Source: Terrimonas sp. (lineage in GTDB: Bacteria > Bacteroidota > Bacteroidia > Chitinophagales > Chitinophagaceae). From it: a stretch of 64,000 nt of DNA. Position 1 is the first letter of the stretch; each line of letters starts with the position of its first letter. The translations under genes and the position numbers were made by a program. Under the pieces are notes generated by a model. The model did no database searches, was not told where the DNA came from, and was given only the letters and a program-made list of their open reading frames with translations. This document shows positions 57,542 through 64,000 of this stretch, piece by piece. The stretch spans positions 62,001 to 126,000 of the forward strand of contig NZ_QCZJ01000001.1 of assembly GCF_003075435.1 (NCBI RefSeq). The letters are read 5' to 3'.

Positions 57542-58846
57542 ATGAGCAATCAGAAGAGAAGAACTTTTCTTAAACTTTCGGGAATGGCAGTAACCGCCAG
57601 TGCCCTGCCATTTAACATTATCCAGGCAAAAGCTATTTCAAAAAATATAAATGCCGATACTTTAAAAGTAGGTTTAATTGGCTGTGGAGGCAGGGGATCC
57701 GGCGCTGCAAACCAGGCATTAAATGCCGACCCGAATGTTGTGCTTCATGCAATGGCTGACCTTTTTCCGGACAGGATGCAAAAATCTTTAACCAATCTTA
57801 AAGAAATACATGGCGATAAAGCTAATGTAAGCCCCGAGCATCAGTACATTGGTTTTGATGCCTATAAAAAAGTGCTGGATTCTGGTGTTGATGTAGTGAT
57901 ACTTGCCACTACGCCTGCGTTTCGCCCTTTGCATCTTGAAGCTGCTGTTGAAGCAGGTAAACATATTTTTTGTGAAAAGCCTGTAGCAGTTGATGCCGCG
58001 GGAATAAAAAGAGTACTGGAAGCCGCCAAAAAAGCCAAAGCCAAAAATATAAGTATTGTTTCCGGTTTTTGCTGGCGTTTTCATGAGCCCAAAAGAGCCG
58101 CATTCGGAAAAATTAATGATGGAGCAATCGGCGATGTACTGACTGTATACAATACGTATAACACCGGAGATACATACCGCACATATCAATTTGAAGCTCC
58201 CAGGTTAGATAATGCTGAGTGGCAGTTACGCAACTGGCCACTGTTCAACTGGCTGTCTGGCGATCATATAGTAGAACAGGCTGTACACAGTATAGATATG
58301 ATGAGTTGGGCTTTTGGTAACCAGTTACCCATAAGTGCAGTAGGCACAGGGGGAAGACAGGTAAGAATAGGTGAAAAGAACGGTAATATTTTTGATCACT
58401 TTGCAATAACATATGAATTTGCCAATGGAGCCAAAGGCTTTCATATGTCGCGCCAGCAGGAGGGATGCGAGAGAAGTTATGCGGTAGAATCATGGGGAAC
58501 AAAAGGCAGAGCCCTGGTTGATTGTGCGGCTAATATTCACCGGATAGACACAGGCAAAAAACAATGGACTTACAATGGCCAGAATAATGATATGTACCAG
58601 ACAGAACACAACGAACTGTTTGCGGCTATACGTAAGGGTAATACCATTAGCCAGGGAGAAGATGTAGCATTAAGCTCCATGATTGCCATAATGGGAAGAA
58701 TGGTAGCTTATACCGGCAAAAAAATAACATGGGATGAAGCAATGAACAGCAAAGAAATACTAGGACCATCTACTGACGGCTATACATTTGATCTTGCCAT
58801 TCCTGTAACAGAAGTAGCTAAACCCGGCATCACTCCATTTAAATAA
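57542..58846 (+). CDS. Tat-exported Gfo/Idh/MocA family oxidoreductase
   Basis: A 434-residue NAD(P)-dependent oxidoreductase. The N-terminus has a twin-arginine signal (KRRTFLKLSGMAVTASALP, positions 5-23). It is followed by a Rossmann site VGLIGCGGRGSGAANQAL (~43-60), ICEKPVAVD-like HIFCEKPVAVDAAG (~141-154) and the substrate domain with WLSGDHIVEQAVHSIDMM (~236-253). Family members act on sugars or inositol. It is directly followed (4 bp) by a xylose-isomerase-like protein with its own Tat-type signal, so the two probably process the same carbohydrate. The substrate is unknown. A related protein is truncated at the left edge of the window. Confidence 0.9.
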   Translation: MSNQKRRTFLKLSGMAVTASALPFNIIQAKAISKNINADTLKVGLIGCGGRGSGAANQALNADPNVVLHAMADLFPDRMQKSLTNLKEIHGDKANVSPEHQYIGFDAYKKVLDSGVDVVILATTPAFRPLHLEAAVEAGKHIFCEKPVAVDAAGIKRVLEAAKKAKAKNISIVSGFCWRFHEPKRAAFGKINDGAIGDVLTVYNTYNTGDTYRTYQFEAPRLDNAEWQLRNWPLFNWLSGDHIVEQAVHSIDMMSWAFGNQLPISAVGTGGRQVRIGEKNGNIFDHFAITYEFANGAKGFHMSRQQEGCERSYAVESWGTKGRALVDCAANIHRIDTGKKQWTYNGQNNDMYQTEHNELFAAIRKGNTISQGEDVALSSMIAIMGRMVAYTGKKITWDEAMNSKEILGPSTDGYTFDLAIPVTEVAKPGITPFK

Positions 58847-58850
58847 CCTT

Positions 58851-59747
58851 ATGCAAAGAAGAACATTTATCAAAAACAGCAGTCTTATTGCTGCAGGCGC
58901 CACTATTGGTTTTCCGGCAACAGCATTGCATCAGGGAAACTCCTTCAAACCAAAAATTAAAAAAAGTTTGAAGATTGAAATGGTCAAGGGCGAAATGTCC
59001 ATTATGGACAAATTTAAAATGCTGAAAGAGTTGGGTTATGATGGTGTGGAATTCAGCTCACCTCATAATTATGATCATAAAGAAATTTTAGCCGCAAGAG
59101 ATAGAACAGGATTACTGATACCGGGTGTGGTTAACTCCGAACACTGGAAATCACCCCTCTCCTCTCCGGATCCTGCCGTACGAGACAAATGTTTTAATAC
59201 CGTTATTCAGTCATTGAACGATTGTAAAATGTATGGCGGCACAACAGTACTGCTGGTTGCGGGTGTGGTGAATGATAAGATAAGTTATGCAGATGCCTAT
59301 AAGCACACGCAGGAGCAGATCAGAAAGCTGATCCCTCATGCCGAAAAAACAGGAATTAAAATAGCCATTGAAAATGTATGGAATAATTTTTTGATCAGCC
59401 CGCTTGAAGCAGCAAGATATGTTGACGAGATAAACCACCCGCTTGTTGGCTGGTATTTTGATATAGGTAATATTTTGAGATACGGCTGGCCGGAGCAGTG
59501 GATAGAAATTTTGAACAAGCGCATCATGAAGCTTGATGTAAAAGAATATAGCCGGAAAAAGATGAACGAAGAAGGATTATGGAAAGGATTTGATGTGGAA
59601 TTAATGGAAGGAGATAATAATTGGCCGGTGATTATTGATGCGCTGCAAAAAATCGGGTATAATGGCTGGGCTTCTGCCGAAGTACCCGGCGGCGGCAAGG
59701 ATAGATTAAAAGTGGTTATTGACAGGATGAATAAGATATTTGATTAG
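58851..59747 (+). CDS. Xylose isomerase-like sugar isomerase/epimerase
   Basis: A 298-residue TIM-barrel protein of the AP-endonuclease-2/xylose isomerase-like family. An N-terminal QRRTFIKNSSLIAAGATIGF segment looks like a short Tat signal. Metal/substrate positions are suggested by ELGYDGVEFSSPHNYDH (~58-74), IAIENVWNNFLISP (~171-184), WYFDIGNI (~201-208) and WASAEVPGGGKDR near the end. It starts four bases after the oxidoreductase. The likely product is an isomerised keto-sugar, but no specific substrate can be named. Confidence 0.88.
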   Translation: MQRRTFIKNSSLIAAGATIGFPATALHQGNSFKPKIKKSLKIEMVKGEMSIMDKFKMLKELGYDGVEFSSPHNYDHKEILAARDRTGLLIPGVVNSEHWKSPLSSPDPAVRDKCFNTVIQSLNDCKMYGGTTVLLVAGVVNDKISYADAYKHTQEQIRKLIPHAEKTGIKIAIENVWNNFLISPLEAARYVDEINHPLVGWYFDIGNILRYGWPEQWIEILNKRIMKLDVKEYSRKKMNEEGLWKGFDVELMEGDNNWPVIIDALQKIGYNGWASAEVPGGGKDRLKVVIDRMNKIFD

Positions 59748-59793
59748 GGGCTGGGGGCTGTCAGCTATGGGCTATCAGCAGTTTATGTAATTC

Positions 59794-59828
59794 AAAGGCT
59801 TTCCGCATCTGGTGTGGAAAGCCTTTTT
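59794..59828 (+). terminator. Intrinsic terminator abutting the DUF4139 start codon
   Basis: AAAGGCTTTCC (59794-59804), a loop and GGAAAGCC (59816-59823) form a strong stem followed by five T residues. The T-run ends one base before the ATG at 59829. The same GGAAAG can serve as the ribosome binding site of the next gene. Confidence 0.75.
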
Positions 59829-61643
59829 ATGTATACAAAAACAAGCTGCTTGGCAGCCTTTCTTTTAATTGCCGGTTTTGCTGTTGCAACTGAAGAACCG
59901 CTTAAAATTTCCTCATCTCTTAAAACAGTTACCGTTTACCGGAATGGGGCAGAAATGCTGCACAATGCCAGCGCCCAGCTAACACAGGGTTCAACCGAAC
60001 TTATCATTGAGGGTATCAGCAATACCATAGATATTAACAGCATACAGGTCAATTGCACTGCGGCTGTTACGCTGATGGGCGTTGAATTTTCCAATAATTA
60101 TATGGTAGCACCAGCCGACAATCAAAGGATCCGGCAATTGAAAGATTCAGCGGAACACATAACTGATGAAATTGAAAAAATAAAGGTACAGGTAACTACG
60201 ATTAACGAACTTCTTGACGTACTAAAAACCAATAAGGATATTAAAGGCGCTCAAACAGGATTGAGCGTAGCTGAATTAATGAAATTGATGGATTATTATA
60301 AAAGCAAATCAAATGAACTGCAGGAAGAACTGAAGCAGCAGCAGGAAAAGCAAAAAAAACGGAGGGACCTTCTCATCAAAATAAACAACCAGGTAGCTGA
60401 AGAAGAAAAGAAGAATACCAAAAATGAAGGAAGGATAAGTTTACAACTATCCGTAGCCGTTAGTGGCAAATATGATTTCGTGGTATCTTATATCACTCCC
60501 AACGCGTATTGGACTCCCTATTACGATATCCGTATAGACGATATTAAAAGCCCGTTAAAAGTAGTGTACAAATCAAAAATCAGCCAGACAACAGGTATTG
60601 ACTGGAAAAAGGTAAAACTTTCACTTTCAACTTCCATACCCAACCAGTGGGGTAACGCGCCGGTATTGAATACATGGTTTCTTGCCTATATTAACCCGGT
60701 AACTATTTTAGAGCAATCACTCGCAGGAAAAGCTGCGGGTGTAAAGATCCGTGGTATAAATAGTATGAGCAATTTAGATGAAGTGGTGGTGGTTGGTTAT
60801 GGCACAAACAGCAACACAGACAGAACATTGGAAGAAAAAGCGCCGGTATATATTGTAAACGGTGCAGAGATGACAAAACAGGAATTTTCAAAAATCAATA
60901 CAATAGCCATTAAAAAGATGGAAGTTTTGAAGGCTGATGCCGCAACTTCCTTATATGGATCAAGAGCTTCCGGAGGAGCTGTAATAATTACTTTAAAAGA
61001 AGGCCTGGGAGACTATGTAACCGTAAGCGATAATGAGTTGAATGTGACTTTCGACATAGATATTCCTTTTGATGTACCTACTAATGGTAAAGCGCAAACA
61101 GCAGTACTGAAAGAATATGCTGTTGATGCCAATTATAAATTCTATGCTGTTCCCAGGCTTGATAAAGATGCTTACCTGCTGGCAGATATTGCGGAGTGGG
61201 AAAAGTTAAACCTTGTACCCGGCGACGCTAATATTATTTTTGAAGGCACGTATGTAGGCAAATCTTTTATTGATCCCAATGCTACGCTTGATACATTAAA
61301 CCTAACACTTGGCAGAGATAAACGGGTTGTAGTAAAAAAGGAAAAGCTGGCAGACTATAGCAGCGTAAAATTTTTGGGCAGTAATAAGCTTCAAAAGATT
61401 ACTTATGAAATTACCGTTAAGAACAATAAGAAAGACGCGGTGGAGATTACCCTGAAAGATCAGTACCCTTTATCTACCAATAAAGATATAGAAGCAGCAC
61501 TCACAGAAGATAGCGGCGCTTCAGTAAACAAAGAAACCGGTGTATTAAGCTGGCAACTTAAACTTGCGCCTGGAGAAACCAGGAAAATACGCTTTGGATA
61601 CAGTGTTAAATACGCGAAAGACAGGCAGGTTAATCTGAATTAA
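59829..61643 (+). CDS. DUF4139 (mucoidy-inhibitor MuiA-like) protein with inserted TonB-plug-like segment
   Basis: A ~604-residue exported protein with signal peptide (MYTKTSCLAAFLLIAGFAVA). I choose ATG 59829, since the earlier GTG at 59814 lies in the terminator stem. The N-terminal DUF4140-like domain (LKTVTVYRNGAEMLHNASAQ) is followed by a coiled coil (~95-190) and the DUF4139 core (YDFVVSYITPNAYWTPYYDI). Near residues 295-392 an insert resembles SusC-type plug pieces: LAGKAAGVKIRG, LDEVVVVGYG, KAPVYIVNGAEMT and SLYGSRASGGAVIITLKEG. The order AGV first, then VVVGYG, differs from a normal SusC plug. DUF4139 sequence resumes afterwards to the end. Function is unknown. Confidence 0.8.
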   Translation: MYTKTSCLAAFLLIAGFAVATEEPLKISSSLKTVTVYRNGAEMLHNASAQLTQGSTELIIEGISNTIDINSIQVNCTAAVTLMGVEFSNNYMVAPADNQRIRQLKDSAEHITDEIEKIKVQVTTINELLDVLKTNKDIKGAQTGLSVAELMKLMDYYKSKSNELQEELKQQQEKQKKRRDLLIKINNQVAEEEKKNTKNEGRISLQLSVAVSGKYDFVVSYITPNAYWTPYYDIRIDDIKSPLKVVYKSKISQTTGIDWKKVKLSLSTSIPNQWGNAPVLNTWFLAYINPVTILEQSLAGKAAGVKIRGINSMSNLDEVVVVGYGTNSNTDRTLEEKAPVYIVNGAEMTKQEFSKINTIAIKKMEVLKADAATSLYGSRASGGAVIITLKEGLGDYVTVSDNELNVTFDIDIPFDVPTNGKAQTAVLKEYAVDANYKFYAVPRLDKDAYLLADIAEWEKLNLVPGDANIIFEGTYVGKSFIDPNATLDTLNLTLGRDKRVVVKKEKLADYSSVKFLGSNKLQKITYEITVKNNKKDAVEITLKDQYPLSTNKDIEAALTEDSGASVNKETGVLSWQLKLAPGETRKIRFGYSVKYAKDRQVNLN

Positions 61644-61694
61644 ACCTGCACCACAGGAGTTCAGCGGCCCGCAAATATTTAATACATTCGCAAT

Positions 61695-62281
61695 GTGATT
61701 GACAAAAACCTTTACATTATTGCGGGCTGCAACGGAGCAGGAAAAACAACTGCATCTTTTACAATTCTGCCCGAGATGCTGAATTGTAAAGAGTTTGTAA
61801 ATGCAGACGAAATAGCAAAGGGATTATCGCCGTTTCAGCCTGAAAAAGTTGCATTTGAAGCAGGGAGAATAATGTTGCAAAGAATAGATCAATTGCTTAA
61901 TAATAATGAGACCTTGCGTTTGAAACAACGCTTTCGACAAGAAGCTATAAAAATAAAATTAACGATGCCAAGAAAAAGGGATACACTGTAACTTTACTTT
62001 TCTTTTGGCTACAAAATATTGAATTAGCAGTAGAACGCGTTAAAATGAGAGTTACAGATGGCGGACATAATATTGACCGTGAAGTAATTGAGAGACGATA
62101 TAAAAGAGGAATTAATAACTTGTTTAGTATATACTGGACTATGGTAGATGGACTAATAATCTTTGATAACTCGAGTGGAACCCCTGAGTGGATTGTTCAA
62201 AAATTATTCGATGGATTAACAATTATTATTGATAACAAAAAATTTGACATACTAACACATTATTATGAATCCCATAGATAA
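61695..62281 (+). pseudogene. Zeta-toxin-like P-loop kinase, disrupted by a one-base frameshift
   Basis: The 5' frame (GTG 61695) encodes IIAGCNGAGKTTASFTILPE (Walker A) and FVNADEIAKGLSPFQPEKVA. It derails after NNNET near 61914. In the other frame, sequence continues as FETTLSTRSYKNKINDAKKK and IELAVERVKMRVTDGGHNID to the stop at 62281. The expected codons ACC TTT GCG read ACC TT GCG, a single missing T. The restored protein has ~195 residues, normal for this family. Zeta toxins phosphorylate UDP-amino sugars; this chromosomal group is little studied. The frameshift could be real, recent inactivation, or a sequencing error, since the rest looks intact. Confidence 0.8.
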
Positions 62282-62438
62282 ACAGAAAGAGCTTCACAAT
62301 AAAATCTTTTTAGGGTTAAGAAAATCCTTTCAACAATTGATTGAATTCAAAAAGCAAAGAAAATCTGAATTGGTTATATTAAAAGATAATAAAATTGTAA
62401 AAGTAAAGCCTGAACAATTTGATTCCTTATCTCATTAA
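62265..62438 (+). CDS. Small partner protein of the zeta-like kinase
   Basis: A 57-residue frame (ATG 62265, TAA 62436-62438) that overlaps the end of the kinase frame by 17 bp, implying translational coupling. The product is basic and helical at first (KQKELHNKIFLGLRKSFQQL), followed by a short beta-type end (ELVILKDNKIVKVKPEQF). Small proteins in this position next to zeta-like kinases may be antitoxins or cofactors. Its last codons overlap the stop of the convergent gene by four bases. The family is not recognised, so the role is inferred only from position. Confidence 0.6.
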   Translation: MNPIDKQKELHNKIFLGLRKSFQQLIEFKKQRKSELVILKDNKIVKVKPEQFDSLSH

Positions 62439-63673
62439 TGAAAGAATAAATACCCCACAAATATAGCCGTAATAATCCCTACCATGTCTGCCAGCAGCAT
62501 AGCCGGAATAGCATAACGGGTATTCTTAACCGAAACAGCGCCGAAATAAACAGCGATCACATAAAAAGTAGTATCGCTTGTTCCCTGGAAAATGCACGAC
62601 AATCTTCCGATAAAAGAATCAGTACCATAAGTTTCCATGGCTGTTACCATCATACCTCTTGCGCCGGCGCCACTTAAAGGTTTCATTAAAGCGGTAGGCA
62701 AGGCTTCAACAAAATCTGTATTCATGCCTGTTAGCCCCAACAGGTACCTCAATCCATCTATAAGATAGGTAAACACCCCGGAATTGCGCAGCACACTAAT
62801 AGCAATCAACATAGCAATTAAGTATGGAATAATACGGATAGCTACTTCAAAGCCGCCCTTTGCACCATCAACAAAAGCTTCAAACATATTCACTTTTTTG
62901 CGTAAGCCACCGAGGAGAAACAATAGAAAGATCAGTAAAATCAACCCGCTGCTTAAAGTATTGGAGAACAATTTCAGGCCTTCCTTATCAAGTGTAGTCA
63001 GATACCAGACCAGCAAACCAATCAGCGCAGACAAGCCAAGTATCCAGCCCAGTAATACCGGCTGCAGCAAATTTATTTTTTGTTTGAACGACATGATAGT
63101 CAGGGCTGCCAGCGTTGCTACAAACGTTACGATCATGCAGGGCACAAAAATATCTGTTGGGTTAGCTGCCGGAATTTTCATAGAAGCTCTCATAGCAATG
63201 ATGCTTACCGGTATTAAAGTAAGCCCGCTGGCGTGCAAAGCCATAAACATGATCTGCGCATTACTGGCAGTATCTTTATTAGGATTAAGCTCCTGCAGAC
63301 TCTGCATCGCTTTTATACCGAATGGAGTTGCGGCATTATCCAATCCTAAAAGATTAGCAGAAAAGTTCATCATCATCTGCCCCGTAGCCGGATGATTCTT
63401 AGGGATATCAGGAAATAATTTTGAAAAGAAAGGACTTACAATTCTTGACAAAAAACGGATAGCGCCTGCCTTCTCCCCTATACTCATAAAACCCAGGAAT
63501 AAAGCCATTACCCCTACCAGCTTAAGCGAAATATCGAAACCATCATTGGCGGCTTTGAAAATACCTTCCACTAAAGCCGGCAATATCTGCTGATCACCTA
63601 AAAACGCCCATTTAATAAAGGCAACGGCGAATGCCAGCAGAAAAAATGCCAGCCATATATAAGTCAATGTCAT
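62435..63673 (-). CDS. SpmA/SpmB-like (nucleoside recognition domain) membrane protein
   Basis: A 412-residue integral membrane protein in which spore-maturation-protein A and B-type halves are fused. Each half has the nucleoside-recognition (Gate) motif: VGVMALFLGFMSIGEKAGAI (~53-72) with ANLLGLDNAATPFGIKAM (~109-126), and AIRIIPYLIAMLIAISVLRN (~281-300) with ALMKPLSGAGARGMMVTAM. Despite the name, such proteins occur in non-sporulating bacteria; a transport or envelope role is likely. The gene converges on the zeta-like locus. The minus strand has TACCTTTT (63698-63691), a near match to the -7 element, upstream of the ATG. Confidence 0.9.
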   Translation of the reverse strand: MTLTYIWLAFFLLAFAVAFIKWAFLGDQQILPALVEGIFKAANDGFDISLKLVGVMALFLGFMSIGEKAGAIRFLSRIVSPFFSKLFPDIPKNHPATGQMMMNFSANLLGLDNAATPFGIKAMQSLQELNPNKDTASNAQIMFMALHASGLTLIPVSIIAMRASMKIPAANPTDIFVPCMIVTFVATLAALTIMSFKQKINLLQPVLLGWILGLSALIGLLVWYLTTLDKEGLKLFSNTLSSGLILLIFLLFLLGGLRKKVNMFEAFVDGAKGGFEVAIRIIPYLIAMLIAISVLRNSGVFTYLIDGLRYLLGLTGMNTDFVEALPTALMKPLSGAGARGMMVTAMETYGTDSFIGRLSCIFQGTSDTTFYVIAVYFGAVSVKNTRYAIPAMLLADMVGIITAIFVGYLFFH

Positions 63674-63746
63674 AGTTGAAGTTAATTGCTAAAAGGTAAA
63701 CGCACAAAATGTTTCCGCATTGTTTTTTAAATCTGTTGTGTAATGT

Positions 63747-63754
63747 TACCTTTG
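63747..63754 (+). promoter_or_regulatory. ychF: -7 element for ychF
   Basis: TACCTTTG fully matches TAnnTTTG, 32 bp before the ychF ATG. A TTG at 63720-63722 is 24 bp upstream, slightly longer than ideal. Confidence 0.5.
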
Positions 63755-63786
63755 CCGCCTCAAAAATTACCCTTAAAGGAATTATT

Positions 63787-64000
63787 ATGGCATTACAAGC
63801 AGGTATTGTGGGGTTGCCCAATGTAGGAAAATCAACTTTATTCAATGCGCTCAGCAGCGCCAAGGCGCAGGCTGCCAATTTTCCATTCTGTACCATTGAG
63901 CCCAATGTGGGCGTAATAACCGTGCCCGATGACAGGCTGATTGAACTGGAAAAGCTGGTTAAACCGAATAAGGTAGTGCCTACAACCGTGGAAATTGTAG
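63787..64000 (+). CDS. ychF: GTP/ATP-binding protein YchF (OLA1), N-terminal fragment
   Basis: The first 71 codons of a universally conserved Obg-family P-loop protein run off the window edge. The G1 motif is [18 protein letters not shown] (residues 5-22). It is followed by [20 protein letters not shown], a stretch that is almost invariant in YchF. YchF hydrolyses ATP and binds ribosomes, and affects oxidative stress responses. No fusion or disruption is seen in the visible part. A -7 element lies 32 bp upstream. Confidence 0.95.
   Translation, partial: MALQAGIVGLPNVGKSTLFNALSSAKAQAANFPFCTIEPNVGVITVPDDRLIELEKLVKPNKVVPTTVEIV

Noticed and set aside
62784-63395. A 203-codon plus-strand frame
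   Set aside because: It is antisense to the SpmA/SpmB-like membrane protein and mirrors its composition.

Overview
The window looks like chromosomal DNA from a member of the Bacteroidota, most likely family Chitinophagaceae. It is AT-rich. Several upstream regions carry the Bacteroidota-type -7 element TAnnTTTG. The gene content also fits: a DUF4838 protein, a heme-binding beta-propeller protein, paired pirins, a DUF4139 protein with a SusC-like plug segment, FtsX-type permeases and an RND/TolC pump. No rRNA or tRNA gene was recognised.

Layout. 1-3007: end of a Gfo/Idh/MocA oxidoreductase, a Ca2+/H+ antiporter and a DoxX-like membrane protein. 3010-4173: an IS630-type insertion sequence whose transposase needs a -1 frameshift. 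4190-9810 (minus): a MetZ-type sulfhydrylase, OsmC, catalase-peroxidase KatG and an acyl-CoA dehydrogenase. 9811-10600: mostly non-coding, with a frameshifted gene remnant.

10648-25190 is the heart of the window: a sulfur assimilation and methionine locus built from two divergent operons. The minus operon, in transcription order, is cysH, cysD, cysN, cysE, cobA, cysJ, cysI and a fused siroheme-synthase/TauE transporter gene. It activates sulfate, reduces APS to sulfite and sulfite to sulfide, makes the siroheme this needs, and supplies O-acetylserine. The plus operon (metY, metX, hom) makes activated homoserine and incorporates sulfide into it. It lies behind a SAM-I riboswitch with its own terminator and then a 25-codon reading frame ending in Cys-Tyr-Cys-Cys-Cys-Met. 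This looks like a two-input leader sensing SAM and cysteine, and is the most interesting feature here. Spacers in this locus contain strong hairpins built from simple repeated words.

25530-33052: two Crp/Fnr regulators, a methyltransferase, a SulP anion transporter, a receiver-like protein lacking the usual phosphoacceptor, two pirins, a GNAT enzyme and an FMN reductase. 33233-38099: two large exported proteins, DUF4838 and a beta-propeller/HEAT/cytochrome c protein. 38661-42834: a YtxH/holin-like envelope cassette and an Mla-type lipid transport operon. 43199-50060: two FtsX/MacB-like permeases flanking an exported protein with 18-residue repeats, each permease followed by a related spacer repeat. 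50135-55601: an RND efflux operon (adaptor, pump, TolC). 55705-59747: a TPR protein and two Tat-exported sugar-metabolism-type proteins. 59829-61643: the DUF4139/plug chimera. 61695-62438: a zeta-toxin-like kinase gene broken by one missing base, with a small downstream partner. The window ends with a SpmA/SpmB-like membrane protein (minus) and the start of ychF.
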